Shown piece after piece: positions 21,935 through 34,300 of a stretch of DNA of 64,000 nt. The first letter of the stretch is position 1, and each line of letters begins with the position of its first letter. Under the pieces are notes generated by a model. That model was given only the letters and a program-made list of their open reading frames with translations. It searched no databases and was not told where the DNA came from. The position numbers were made by a program, and so were the translations under genes. Origin of the DNA: Tachypleus tridentatus (lineage: Eukaryota > Arthropoda > Merostomata > Xiphosura > Limulidae); contig NC_134827.1 in the NCBI RefSeq assembly GCF_004210375.1, positions 102,037,285-102,101,284 on the forward strand, given 5' to 3'.

Positions 21935-23130
21935 CCTAAGAACACACAAAACTGATCGCTTTTAAGAAAGATATATGTAGCAGGCCTTATCCATCCATAA
22001 TAATAATACATTCATATCATACAGTTGTGTTCAGGTTGGGCAATTAAAATTTCGAAGACAGGGTATTTCTTGTACTTGAAATAACAAAGGAAATATGGGT
22101 GAACTTGGACCCCTACCATCAGGATCATAAAGAAAGAAATATGCGACGAGTTGTATTCGGGCTGTAGTAAGCAAACAGCGGTATCTTGTATCAAGTGAGA
22201 GTCTATAAACAGAAACGTTAATAGCAAAAGCCTTCCATATGCTCCAAGCAACATTACGTATCATAACCAACAAGGATTTCCATCTGAAAAGTAACACGAG
22301 TCACATGTACACAAGTTGCTTCCACGACGTGTCCACGCAACCGTCGCATTCATCAAGGAGATGGAAAATTAAAGGGATATTTATGCTATCCTTTAAAAAG
22401 ACATATCGATCAAGTCGTTGGTCACAGTGTTTGTGAATTTCTGTACAACTGGACTGTTGAAAATGATGCTTGAAAACTACCGTCATAATATACTAGGTGA
22501 TTTATCGAAAACATCAGGAAGAAATAGTGTACTTTGAACGTAACGGCCTTACGACGAAGTGTTTTTACAATAGAAGCTACGCTGAAGGGTTATTGTAAGA
22601 ATGCACGGTCATCAGATAACGGTGACTAACCATGTCAACATGAACTGCGAAGACACATTCAGGCTATAAAATATTTGACATGCAAATTACCCAACACATC
22701 TCTATATTTTTTCATTTGTGTGAATTTATCCAATAATTTCATTGATTTTAAATGTTTAATGTAACATTTTTGTCTACATTTTAGAAATGAGTAAACTTTT
22801 AAAGTTAGAATTGGGGGCGAACTGAATAGGAAAGTGAAATGGGACATATGGCCCATAGACGGTCAAATCATGGTTTATCAAATATACTTTTATCACTAAT
22901 TAGCTGACCAGTGATTTTTCAGTTCCATCTTTTTTGTTTCTGAACTAAATCAGGTACTGTGTATTATACAGTAAAATAGAAAAAGTTAAAAACCCAAACA
23001 TTCAAAATTTTACACTTCTAAAAATAGTACGTAGCTCAGGTACGAACTTGCAGTGTTAAAATTCGGTGTCTAGTTTTCTGCAGAGAACATAGTGTAGAAA
23101 GATCATTTTATAGATCTGTGTGTTTGTCCA
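21935..23130. other. Unassigned sequence with clustered minus-strand frames
   Basis: Minus-strand frames at 22301-22486 (HLLDECDGCVDTSWKQLVYM) and 22012-22297 are close together and have a protein-like composition. I do not recognise a family, and no splice sites or start context support a gene. Could be a decayed exon or transposon piece. Confidence 0.3.
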
Positions 23131-23344
23131 CAATTTATCAGCGTAAGACTAGAGGGAAGGCAGCTAGACATCACCACCTACCGCCAACTCTTGGGCTACT
23201 CTTTTAATAACGAATAGTTGGATTGAACGTCGCATTATAACACTCCCACGGTTAAAGGACAAGCATGTTTGGTGTGACGGGGATTCGAACTCACGACCCT
23301 CAGATTACGAGTCGAGCGCCATAATCACCTCACCATGCCGGACC
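23131..23344 (-). mobile_element. SINE family A, minus strand, tail missing
   Basis: Starts in the body (TTATCAGCGTAAGACTAGAG on +) without the GCGCGAAATTC tail and ends with the head GGTCCGGCATGG on minus. The tail end has been deleted or replaced. Confidence 0.88.
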
Positions 23345-23687
23345 ATTGTATAGCTCTGAGCTAAGAAAATAACCTTTTAATTTCATTGTATCAACGTCAA
23401 AAATTATAGAAACGACGTCTTGAAAACTCGTAAGAACGATTGGTGAGGTTTGTTCTTTTAATGTATTTTGTCTTCTCAAAAACAGTTATTCTTCCTACTT
23501 GCACAAAATTTGTCTTGTATTTTAATAATTAATTCTTCAAACCCTCTAAGATCATAGGTTCGATGTAGGAACTAACAAACAACTAAAGACATTATACATA
23601 AAACAATGTTTTCGGTATGATTTTAACTAATCAATTATATTTCGTCGAATACGTAAGTGATTGTAGGTGAAGAAAAGTATCTAGGTT

Positions 23688-23805
23688 TGTGTTTTCTTTT
23701 AGCAAAGCCACATCGGGCTATCTGCTGAGCCCACCGAAAAGAATCGAACCCCTGATTTTTGGGTTGTAAATCCGTAGATTTACCTCTGTACCAGCGAGGG
23801 GGGGC
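23688..23805 (-). mobile_element. SINE family B, minus strand, with TSD
   Basis: GTTTTCTTTTAGCAAAGCCAC to GTACCAGCGAGGGGGG on +. Flanks AGTATCTAGGTT (23676-23687) and AGTATCTCGGTT (23806-23817) match at 11 of 12 positions. Confidence 0.92.
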
Positions 23806-23817
23806 AGTATCTCGGTT

Positions 23818-24525
23818 CATGATTATAGGTAGAACTCTGTAACTTAGGTTAGTGATCATAGGTGGAGCTCCGTAAAATCCGTTTCAGCACATTTTTAGTT
23901 AAAAGACAAATACTCAAATTAAAATATAAAATTATATTCAAATGACCAGAAATCTTTATTTCGTAGGACCCAACCTCTCTCAATCCACAGAATTCGAATT
24001 ATTTTTTTTGTCTGTGATATTTTGAAAGTTAATGTTCTTACCCAATATAGGGCGGTGATTAAAATAATACAGAGAAAGTCGATAAAAGAAACAAAGGATC
24101 TTAAAGTAACGTAACCTGTTTAGAATTTGGAACCAAGTGTTCTCGCTTTGAAACTCTATAAACAGTTACGAAGAATACAGAACAAAGTATTCTCGCTTTA
24201 AAAAAAATTGAAACAGAAATTATACATTACACGAATAAAATAAGAGATGCGTTTATTTTGTCTATTCGTAAAGTGCTATTGTGTGAACAGTTGATTAGTT
24301 CTCACAGCCAAGGAAATATTGCACTTTTGTTTTTCTCCTTTATTGTTCGTTTCTTCTCAGATTATTGTATCTCTTCGTTAATTGTTCTGTACGTTGCATA
24401 GAGGCATTTCATATTCTAGCACCGTATCTTTAAACTTAAACTAAATGGGATTGTGAATTATATTAAAATTACGTAGTATCATAAATAAAGATATACATAT
24501 ACACGCGTGTGTGTGTCCATTCTAC
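23818..24525. other. No recognised feature
   Basis: AT-rich; a short (GT)n run lies at about 24503-24515. No gene signal. Confidence 0.4.
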
Positions 24526-24595
24526 TTATTGTTTGTTTGTTAAGCACAAAGCTATACAGTTGACTATCATCTCTTTCACTAAGCCCCTGGTGGAG
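24526..24595 (-). mobile_element. SINE family C tail fragment, minus strand
   Basis: TTGTTTGTTTGTTAAGCACA, AAGCTATACAGTTGACTATC on +; only the 3' part of the element is recognisable. Confidence 0.6.
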
Positions 24596-25340
24596 ATTTT
24601 AGTGAAACGACACTTTTATCAGGAATATTCTTTGCCGACATAGTAATTTGTGTTCTTAATTTATCTATTGGTTAAGCCATGTAGTTACACACACCTTGTT
24701 GATGTAAGGCTATTTTGAATTTCAGCGTGTCTGATGGATGCTTTAACGAATGTAATTGAATATATATATATATTGTAGTGTTGACATATGGGGTCAAAGA
24801 ACCTTTCATTTCATGTGCATAGGGAGAGTCACTTCCGTATTTGAAACGTACATTATTTTCTGGGATTCTTTCATAGATATTCAAATGTGGATCATTGTTA
24901 TTGTAACTTTGTTTCTAATAAGAACCACCCTATATAAAGTGAAACTGTAAGAACACTGACGTTGCACGTATTGGTGCTTTAAAACAATATATCTCAAGCA
25001 GTTTGATTGTCTGATTTGCTAATTAGTTAGCAAACACAACACCCATTATAATAACGTTGACGATTCTGTCGCGGTAGAGAGATCACAGTGACTTCTCATT
25101 TCTAAATTTAGCACTTTACCACTATATAAATAAGCAACAGAGCTAATTATTGAAAGGTGCTAACACAAGAGGAGTTGAAATGTATCGAAGTTGTAAGATA
25201 AGAAGCATTTCAAGTAATATAGATATTGAAATATTTGAAAATTTAGTCTTAGCGAAACAGATATAGTGCGTTGGTCAGAGTATAATCTGTTGTACTGAGT
25301 GATCTGCCATTTCCACAGTCCTCCGAAAAGGTTTAGTTGT

Positions 25341-25590
25341 TGAAGTTCACGCAAAGCTATTCGAAAACTATTCACGCACCTCGTGTTTAATGTAAAACTG
25401 ATAGGCTAGAGGGAATATTGTTTGTTAAAAACAACCCACCGTCAACTCTAGAGCTACTATTTTATCAATGAAAAGTAGGATTGGCTCATAGTATAACTTC
25501 TTTGTGGCTGAAAGGGCGAGCATGTTTTGTCGACAGGATTCGAACCCACGACTAACAAATTGTGAGTGAAGTGCCTTAACCATCAAGCAG
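25341..25590 (-). mobile_element. SINE family A, old degenerate copy
   Basis: The tail (TTCACGCAAAGCTATTCG), body (GGCTGAAAGGGCGAGCATG) and B box (GGATTCGAACCC on +) are recognisable, with many substitutions and a local rearrangement near 25405-25430. Confidence 0.8.
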
Positions 25591-25942
25591 ATAAATTGCA
25601 TAGTACTTTAAAAGTGATGCTCTCAGGCCATAAATAATTCACATAAATGGGCTTTAAAATTGCATTAAATGACCCAATTCAACAATTCATCTTCTTTCAT
25701 GATAAACTATTCTTAAGATGGATAAAACTTGTCCCTTTTGTTCAGACTCCCCCCCAGATATTTCATCTTAAAAATTGTGACAAACAACAATGTTGTCCAA
25801 CAAAGAAACCCATTCTTTTGTCATAGAAAATGCTTAAAAATCGAAGAGCATTCAAAATTTCTACTCCCAATCAGCAGTCTGCTTCTAGACCTCACTTCAA
25901 ACCGATTAAAAACTCAATAACTAAAACATGAATATTTATAGG

Positions 25943-26056
25943 TTTGTTTTCTGTTAAATTTAAAGCAACACAATGGACTCTTTGAACCGTGCCCAGCACG
26001 AGTAGCGTAAACTGGGTTTTAGCGTTATAAGCATTTAGACTTGCCTCTGAGCCACT
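25943..26056 (-). mobile_element. SINE family C, minus strand, host of a family A insertion
   Basis: TTTTCTGTTAAATTTAAAGC, ACACAATGGACTCTTTGA, AACTGGGTTTTAGCGTTATAA and ACTTGCCTCTGAGCCACT on +. The end abuts the family A copy and is duplicated after it at 26338-26346. Confidence 0.85.
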
Positions 26057-26337
26057 TGTTTGTTTGTTTGTTTTTTAATTTCGCGCAAAGCTACACGAAT
26101 GTTGTATGTGCTAGACGTCTCTAATTTTGCAATGTAAGACTAAAGGGAAGGCAGTTTGTCATCACCACCCACCGCCAACTTTTAGCTTACTCTTTTACCA
26201 ACGAATAGTTGGATTGACCGTAACTTTGTAACGCTCTTACGTGTGAAAGGGCGAGCATGTTTGGTGTGACGAGGATTCGAACCCGCGACTCTCAAATTAC
26301 GAGTCAATCGCCGTAACCACCTGGCCATGCCAGGCCG
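26057..26337 (-). mobile_element. SINE family A inserted in a family C SINE, with 9-bp TSD
   Basis: A full-length minus-strand copy. Identical TGAGCCACT lies at 26048-26056 and 26338-26346. The left TSD is the end of a family C SINE (TGAGCCACT corresponds to TGTGCCACT there), so this copy inserted into an existing C element and is younger than it. Confidence 0.94.
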
Positions 26338-26346
26338 TGAGCCACT

Positions 26347-26867
26347 AAAAGAACGAATATTTGTGGGAAAATTTACATTCACAGGATTCTGGCTACGTTT
26401 TATGACAAAAAAATGCACTTAGGTGTATTTTTTTTCATCATCATTCCGATAATAAATATTGTGAGTATATAGACTTTTATAGTGTAAATTTTATACAATT
26501 TTTTGAGGTATACTATTTTTTGAAAGTGATCAGATGTGGACATTTTTTTAATTATAAAGGAAATTGATAATGACAAGCCATCTGTTTTCGTATTTAATTA
26601 TGAGAATTACAGGACTTTGGGGTACAAGTATAAATGTTGATAAAGAAGGAGACCTTTTCAGCTGAAAGGTTTCTTTGGTATAAGGTGCCGTGGATGTGGT
26701 GGACTCAGCAAAATCACGGGTGCTTAAAGAAAGGATTGATAAATATTCGAATAATTAGCGTTGACTTTAATTTCTTTTAAATTTAGTTTGGTGTATAAGA
26801 CGTTCTAGATGAATCAACAGGTTCCTTATTGTCCATAAATTTTATGTTATTATATTATTTTTTACAG
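26347..26867. other. Region upstream of the candidate 5'UTR exon; no recognised feature
   Basis: AT-rich. If the block at 26868 is a real exon, this is intron. No CpG-rich or TATA-type promoter could be picked out with confidence. Confidence 0.35.
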
Positions 26868-26928
26868 TTCCACAGGTGTCGCTGTTTAGGCAGAGACGCT
26901 TGATCACACAGTAGTAGTACTACTACTG
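26868..26928 (+). other. Candidate noncoding 5'UTR exon of NOS1AP
   Basis: A 61-bp block bounded by a pyrimidine-rich acceptor (TATTTTTTACAG) and a strong donor (CTG|GTGAGT). It lies 1.3 kb before the start-codon exon, and its base composition is less AT-rich than its surroundings. It could be a 5'UTR exon spliced to an acceptor such as TTTTTACAG at 27947. No transcript evidence is available; the block could be chance. Confidence 0.3.
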
Positions 26929-27947
26929 GTGAGTTTCATAGTGTAACCTGTTTTTGTAGGTAAAATAAAATAACAGTTATTCAGTTAATACGTTTGTGCT
27001 TCTTTCATATTGAAGTGGTAAGTTTCAACGTTTTTTCTGCTAAATTTATCTATTTAATTATATCTGAACATGTTGATGTAGTTTCTAGTGAATGAAGTTA
27101 TGACTGACAGGTGTTGATTCGGGCTGATTAGGGTTACTGTAGTCTGTAGATTAGTGTAGTGAAGTACTTTTAAACTGTGTATTTAGTACATAATTAGTAG
27201 TAGAACTGTAGCGTTTGCACCGAGTTGGTAACTATGTTCTGCAATTTTGGGATTCGATGACGAAAATAAGCAAGTCATATAATCTCTGTTTATAAGTCCG
27301 TTTAAGGTGTTAGTTTTTTTCAAGTTTTACACTTAAAAGTTTCTCTTTTAGTTTTAAAATAAAACATATTACTGTTTTCCATTACATTTTTGAAACAATA
27401 TAATGAAAATAAACTTGGTAGGATATGCTTTCAAAATAATTTTCAGTTACCTTTATTCCTCAAAATATTATTATTGGGCCTGTGATCAGGATAGTACCCA
27501 ATTAACATTAAAATTAAGATTTATGAATATTTTCTTCATAAAACAGTGAAAAGATAATAAACTGAAAAGTAAAAAGAAATAGCTTTAGTAGTAAAGTTCC
27601 ATGTGTATAAAATTATATAGCTATTGTATTGAAAATATTATTAGATTTATAAAGCAAAATGCTTCATTAGTCATCTTTAAAAAACTTACAACTTAACATA
27701 CATATTAGATAAACTTTCATGTATGTTGTAATGTTTTAAATTTTTACTGTTCCTACCACAAAAGTTTAGTTGTAAATCTACTTAAAGTAAATATTGAGCA
27801 AGAGATAATAAAAACTAGCAATTTCCACAGTTTTACTAGTATTTAAGTTAGCATTTCTGTTTTTATAAAAGTCACTGTTACTAAATTATTAGGTTTATTT
27901 AGAAAGTGCTAATGCAAGTTATTTTTGTTCACTGTATCTTTTTACAG

Positions 27948-28241
27948 TTATACTGACCAGAGATAACCTTACAGAATAATGCATGGTCTTCAAAGACTAC
28001 ACGTTCATGTTAAAACTGTGTTTAGAAAAGGGAAGTAAATATGTCCCCAAGTTTCAGGATTGAAATTATGCATCTTGTGTAACTCGTGTTCAAAAAAAAA
28101 GAGTTAACGCAGTTCATTGATCACAGACCATTCAAAAGAAATGAGGATGTTTTTTTTTTTTTTACAAGACAGTGATTAACACTTGAAAATATGAGGACCT
28201 ATTTGTTATGAAAAATGGCAGTGTGAAGTGTTGGTTTTAAA
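27948..28241 (+). other. Probable 5'UTR part of NOS1AP exon 1
   Basis: The sequence between a good acceptor (ATCTTTTTACAG, 27947) and the ATG at 28242 has several upstream stops in the coding frame. It is the natural place for the 5'UTR portion of the first coding exon. The left boundary is inferred only from the splice-like acceptor. Confidence 0.35.
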
Positions 28242-28349
28242 ATGCCATCCAAGAAACGATACAATCTAGTGAACGATGATTCCTTTGATAGTCGAATCCC
28301 ATTACACAGTGAAGAAGCTTTTCATCATGGAATTACATTTTCAGCAAAA
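28242..28349 (+). CDS. NOS1AP: NOS1AP coding exon 1 (residues 1-36)
   Basis: This exon encodes the start Met and the conserved N-terminus: [10 protein letters not shown], then RIPLH and [10 protein letters not shown], matching the vertebrate pattern MPSK-YNLVDD-RIPLHNEDAFQHGI. It ends at AAA before the donor GTAAGTA (28350), in phase 0. The ATG is preceded by an A at -3, and an upstream stop (TAA at 28239) closes the frame, so this start is well supported. Residues 24-36 open the first strand of the PTB domain. Confidence 0.94.
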
Positions 28350-31300
28350 GTAAGTATATTATTGTATTTTGTATATTTGTTTACGTAATAATTATAATAT
28401 CACTTGGAACATCATGTTGATACAATAATTTTTAAATATTGGTAAGGGATAGATGGAATATTTCGATATACAATACAGAGTTTGGATAATGAAAGTTAAG
28501 AAGAAATTTTATTAAAAAAATTGAAGAAAACCACAAATCTTGTACAACAGTTTGATGACAACGATTTCTGTATTTATTGAAGTTCAAATATTTATTACAA
28601 ACATTCATAGTATTATCTTGTATTTAAATCTCTGTAAAATAATATAAATAAATCCTGAAGTATAACTTTTAAAATTATTTTACATTGAAATTTATTTATG
28701 ATTTGAGAACTAAATTTCACAAAGGGGCACATTTGTGAACCATATGATTTACTCAGAAAAGTTAGGACACGGTATAGGATGTTTATACAGGGTAGCCCGT
28801 AAGTTCCTACCCATCCATATATTTTTTGTATTCAGTGTATCCGTGTGCTGTCTCTCATTCTCGCTGCATAATATTATGCAATGCCACATTGTGTGAGACA
28901 TTTTCCTCAACATAGCAGAGGTTATTGTTCCAAATGCTGCAGCAACAGCTGCCTTCAACTCATCATCAGTATTATTGAATATAACATATGAATGGGTAGA
29001 GACTTACGGGCCACCCTGTAGAACTATTACCAGATATGCTTTCTATGCTTTAAATATTTTCAATGAACATATCAATTCTATTTGTAAAATAAGTCCTCTA
29101 AGCATGGTCTGTGTTGGACACCCAACAGTACTCTTTACTTCTTGCAATATTCTGCATAGTGGAGTGCATTTTATTCTACTAACTATCTGGTTCGAAATGA
29201 TTAATAAAAAGAATTTGATCTTGTAAGAAAATGGATTTAGATATGCAATATAATGTTTTGAAAACATTCTGTACCACGTTCTAAAGTTTTTTTATAAGAA
29301 TTTTTAAGATATAACAAGATGTGCTTTGTAATTGTCCTCCATACCTTGTTAAAAAAGTTATTAGAGAAGCTTTTTGTGCTTGAGCTGAGTAAATTTGGTT
29401 GGTCAATATAATTGATACCTGTGAGATTAATTGCACTGATTATTGCACATGACAAAACTGAACAGGTAATTTGATTGGTCGAAATAATTGATACCTGTAA
29501 GATCAATTACACTGATTATTGCACATGACAAACCTGAACAGGTAATTTGATTGGTCGATATAATTGATACCTGTAAGATCAATTGCACTGATCATTGCAC
29601 ATGACTTAACTGAGCACATAATTTGATTGGTCAATATAATTGATACCTGTAAGATCAATTGCACTGATTGTTGCACATGACTTAATTGGTCATATAGTTA
29701 TTAATTTCACACACAGTTATCAACTAATCAAAATTAATGTCTTTGATTATTTCAACTATCCAAGTCTCATGAGAATAACTGATTAGCTCAATGTAATCAA
29801 ATAATGAGCTCAATAATTAACAAGTTACACTAATCTTTCATCTTCGTTTCTTACTCAGTTATCCAATTATATTAACATGGAACTGTCATGAAAGGTGTTT
29901 CTGTATGGGAACTTGTACTCAACGTTTTAGTTTTATACATTACAATTATTCTTCATTTAGGTTAATATTTTTAATAACTTTACTGATTACCACTTAGTCT
30001 TAAATTATACTTTAATTATCATAGTGTTTTTAAATATTGTTAGTTGTTTTTTTTAACAACTAACCATGTGGATTCTGTAAGAACAACAGCTGTACCTGGT
30101 ATTAATCTGAAGGAACTAGTAGGTTTTTACATTGAATAACATGCAAATGTAAATTATATTAAATTTTGTGGGTAATTTTTTGTCACATCACGTTATTTGT
30201 GACAAAAATGAATCATTTTTAAAATATGTAATCTTCCAAAAGGCACCTGAAAATACAATTTTTTTATCATTTCTGAAAAACAGAATTTGAAAATCTTTAA
30301 ATTACTTGTATATATAGTTATTGTAAGTAGATATTTAAGAAAATGTGTGAAGATTTTTTTTTATTCTTTAATATTAAAATTGTAATTTATGTCACATGAT
30401 TTATAAGTTATCAGCACATGCAGTAGTGTATGAAACTTTCATAGCATGCACAAAGTTAAATATTTTTTTTCTTCAAACTTTTAGTACATAGGTACCATGG
30501 ATATCCCCCGACCCAGTAGCAGAGTAGAAATTGTATCTGCAATGCGACGCATTAGAGTAAGAAAATTTGATTTCCTTGTATTAAAGCCTAGTGTTGTTAA
30601 TGTTTCATATACAAATCAGTAGTTAGAAAGCTCAACTTGTTTAGTGTTCCTGCTGTGATACTAATTCACGTGTGATGTATTGTGTCCCAGATTATGTTAG
30701 TGAATGCTACTTTGTTTTTCTGTGACCTGTTTTGTTTCTTCCCAAACCATTTGTCTAAATGTTCTCACCTAATTAAAGATACATAATTTAGCTTTAACTG
30801 TGACTAAGTAAAGCTACGTGTAAGAAAGTTGTGATGTTGTGACAGACCGACCATCTGTAAGTGTTTTGATGAACAGTGTCTCATTGTGTAATAGGACAGG
30901 AAACTAGAATATTAATTATAGAAATGTTGGAGAAGTTTTGTTTTCAAAACATGAAAAATATAGAGGAAAATTACTGAGTACTGATGAAGTGAAATAAATG
31001 TGAAAATTATCATACAATAAATAGGAAGGTCAGAGGGTAAAATAAATAATTGATACAAATGAGAAAAAACACTTTATTCTGAAAGAGAACTAATTAATGG
31101 TCAGATATCACTGATGTCATCTATTCTCCAAGACTTAATTATATTTAATGAGGCAATCCAGTAAACTTTGCCTGTATTTGCTACTCTTTTCTCCCAGAGA
31201 GGGGGGTTATTGCAATTGGGTCTGTGTCTGTCTTTCTGTCGGGATATCTCAAAAACTAATAAACCAGTGTACACAAAGTTTTACACAAGATGGGAGGACA

Positions 31301-34300
31301 AAACTGGACACTCCTCCCCATATTTGGTCTGAGTCTGGGCTCTGGACCACTTTGAAGCACTTTTTTGTAATGTAGATAAAGGGCACTTTAACAGTTTTAG
31401 GTTAATAACTCTGTAATACGTGATTGTATGAGTACCAAAGTTCATGATGATATTAAGGTTAAGACTCCTTATAAAATTATAAAAACTGATACAGATTGAA
31501 ACTTATTCTGGATCTGAGAAGGATTTTGTGATTTTTCAAAAGTGAAATTTGATATTATTCCATATAAATGCATGCCATCTCAAAAGGGAGCAGTGGTGTA
31601 TTCTCTTTGAATATTCTTGTTTCCTGTGACATAATTTTAATACAACTTTGTTGTTAAGGGGATAAATTTACAGAATACCATGTGCTCAGATATCTTAGCT
31701 GATAAAGCACAGTTTTTTTTTTTAATACTATATTTGGGTCTTGGTGAAAAGAATCATAGTCAGTTACAATGAATTTTTAGCAGGAATAAAGGAACATGTA
31801 ATATGTACTTATATCTTCAGGATATCATGATATGATATTCAGTGTTGTTATAAGTGAACAACATATAATTACCAGACTACCAAAATTGTCTTGTGTAAAC
31901 TGCACCTGCATAAATGTATGTTTAATATGGACAATTAAGCTAGATTTTGGAGTAAGTAGAAACCTAGACTTAAGATATATATTCTCTCATTTTAGTCATA
32001 CAAAAGAAATATGTTAGATTATGTTACATTTTGGTTGTTTTCATAATGAAAATAATTATTTGGGATGTATAATATGTGTGTTTATAGCTTAGTAAAAGTA
32101 TGCATTAAGCCTATTCTAAATAGGCAGTTAAGGTTATTTTCTTTCTTTTAGAAGTCTGTTGTTGAGGGTGTTTAATTTACTGTATTATTATTTCTGGGGA
32201 GTTTTACTAGAACACTCGCAAAAGTGAATCCTGTCAGATTCTTTGGGAATTGTAAAATTTGAATTTTTATTTTTCCAGGACAACCACTTTTAAAGTTGGA
32301 TAGTTTTATTCAGTTAATAGTTAGTCGTACAGGCTTACCTGTAAATTCAGCTGTTGAACTCTAACCCTCCTTACACTATGTTAGTTTCTACTTTGCTTTC
32401 ACCACCTTGTCCAGTGACATGTTGAACTGGCAATATGTTTAGGCCTCTCACTATCCATAAAACAATTTTCTATACACGAGCTTATCATAGAAATTGCCAA
32501 ATCAAACCCATATCCCAGACATTTTGACCATCTATTTCAGTGGTGCATAAACTTTTTGAGTAAGGGGCCACAAACAGACTTCTCATAACCGTTGGAGGCC
32601 ACAAAAAAGTGAAGATTAAAATCGTCCTACAGTTGTTTCACACAAGATGGACATCACATTTAAGAACACACAAATAACGATTACATCAAAGAGTTTGCAT
32701 ATTATTCTAAGAAAGTGTTATGATATGTCAACTGTCACAAAGTCAATGCGATGGATGGTGCTGCATGACATCTACGTGCTTAGAAATGTCCGGCTTGATG
32801 TTTGACGTTGAAAGACGCAATACTGCTTCCAGAGGATCATCAGTTAGTTGATTGCAAGTGTTGTTTTTGTTCAATTTCATATTTGAGAAAGCCTGTTCGC
32901 AACAGTACGTGCTGCCAAACATGCTGCTGTGGACAAGTGCGTTCTCTTTCAGATTAGCAAATGTATCGGGCAATGTTTTGTAGTAGTCAAGCAAACTGTT
33001 TTCTCGGTAAATAGCATGCAGTTCATCAGATGCCTGGAGATCAGTAAGTTCGAGCTGATATTCTGCTGACGAGTCATCCACTGACACACTGAAGGGATCA
33101 ACAAAAAGATTCATCAACAATCTGCATTGGTCAAAGTCATGAAACCATGAGTTGAAGGATTGAATCAAGGTATCTAGCCTCCCAACATAAACTTAGGTGT
33201 CAATGTCCTGATTCTTCTGTAGCTGTGACTGAAGAGTGGAAAAGTGCACGAAGTTGCCTGATGCTGCCGGAACAACTACAACTTTGTCCTGAAAGCTGAG
33301 ACGTGATTTGCAAGCTGATTTTTGCCTTGCATCTTCAAATTCAGATCATTTAAGTGTTGTGTCATGTCGATGAGAAAGGTTAAATCAGCTTGCCATGCTG
33401 GATCAGTCATGGAAATCACTTCTGTGTCATTGTTCTTGCTTCTGAGGAATTATATCACCTCATCAATTAACTCCCAGAATCTTTTGAGCATCATCCCTCG
33501 ACTCAGCCAGCGTACTTCACAGTGATACACAAGGTCACCATAGTCTGAATCAATTTCTTCGAAACTGACGGTGATTGAGCCGTCGTGATTTGATGAAATT
33601 AACGGTTTTCGTCACTAATGCCATCAGTGCCTGAAAACCAAGTTCTTTACTGCACAGGTTCTGTTGGTGAATAATACAGTGCAACTTTACCAACTCGCTG
33701 TTCTGCTTTCCTCGATGCTTCATCAACAGTGCTACCAGTCTGCTACTTTCTCTGGTCATGGCTGGTGCTCCATCATTTGTCACACTTACCAGTTTTGTGA
33801 AATCCAATGAAACACTACTACACAATCGTACTGTCTTCTCGAATAGAGCAGACCCAGTTGTCTTACCCTTCATGGAAACCATGAAGTAGACAAAGTTGGC
33901 TGCTTTATTTGTAAGCTGCCTTGTCATGTCTGCTAAAAGGTGTGAAATTCTTCGTTGAACTGTCATACGATTCAAAGCCACCGTCTGTAGCTTGCAAACT
34001 GCTTCCGGACACAATTTTTCCGATGCAGTAATCATACATTGCTTGAGAAAATCACCATCAGTGAACGGTCGGCCAGATTTTGCTATCATCAACAAAATAT
34101 CGTAACTGACCTCACATGCTCACCTGGTGATTCAGCGACCGCTGCAGAGATTTAGTTCGAGCTGTTTGTTCATCACCGACAACGTTATGGAAACCTTTAT
34201 GCTTCGACTCATAATGACGCTTTATATTGGATACCTTCGCCACTGCTACTGTCGAATGACAGCAGACAAATCATGTTCTTCTGTTGTTGAACAAAACAGT

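Noticed and set aside
26182..26418. 78-codon minus-strand open frame containing [19 protein letters not shown]
   Set aside because: It is a translation of the family A SINE (B box region gives RVAGSNPRH); not a gene.
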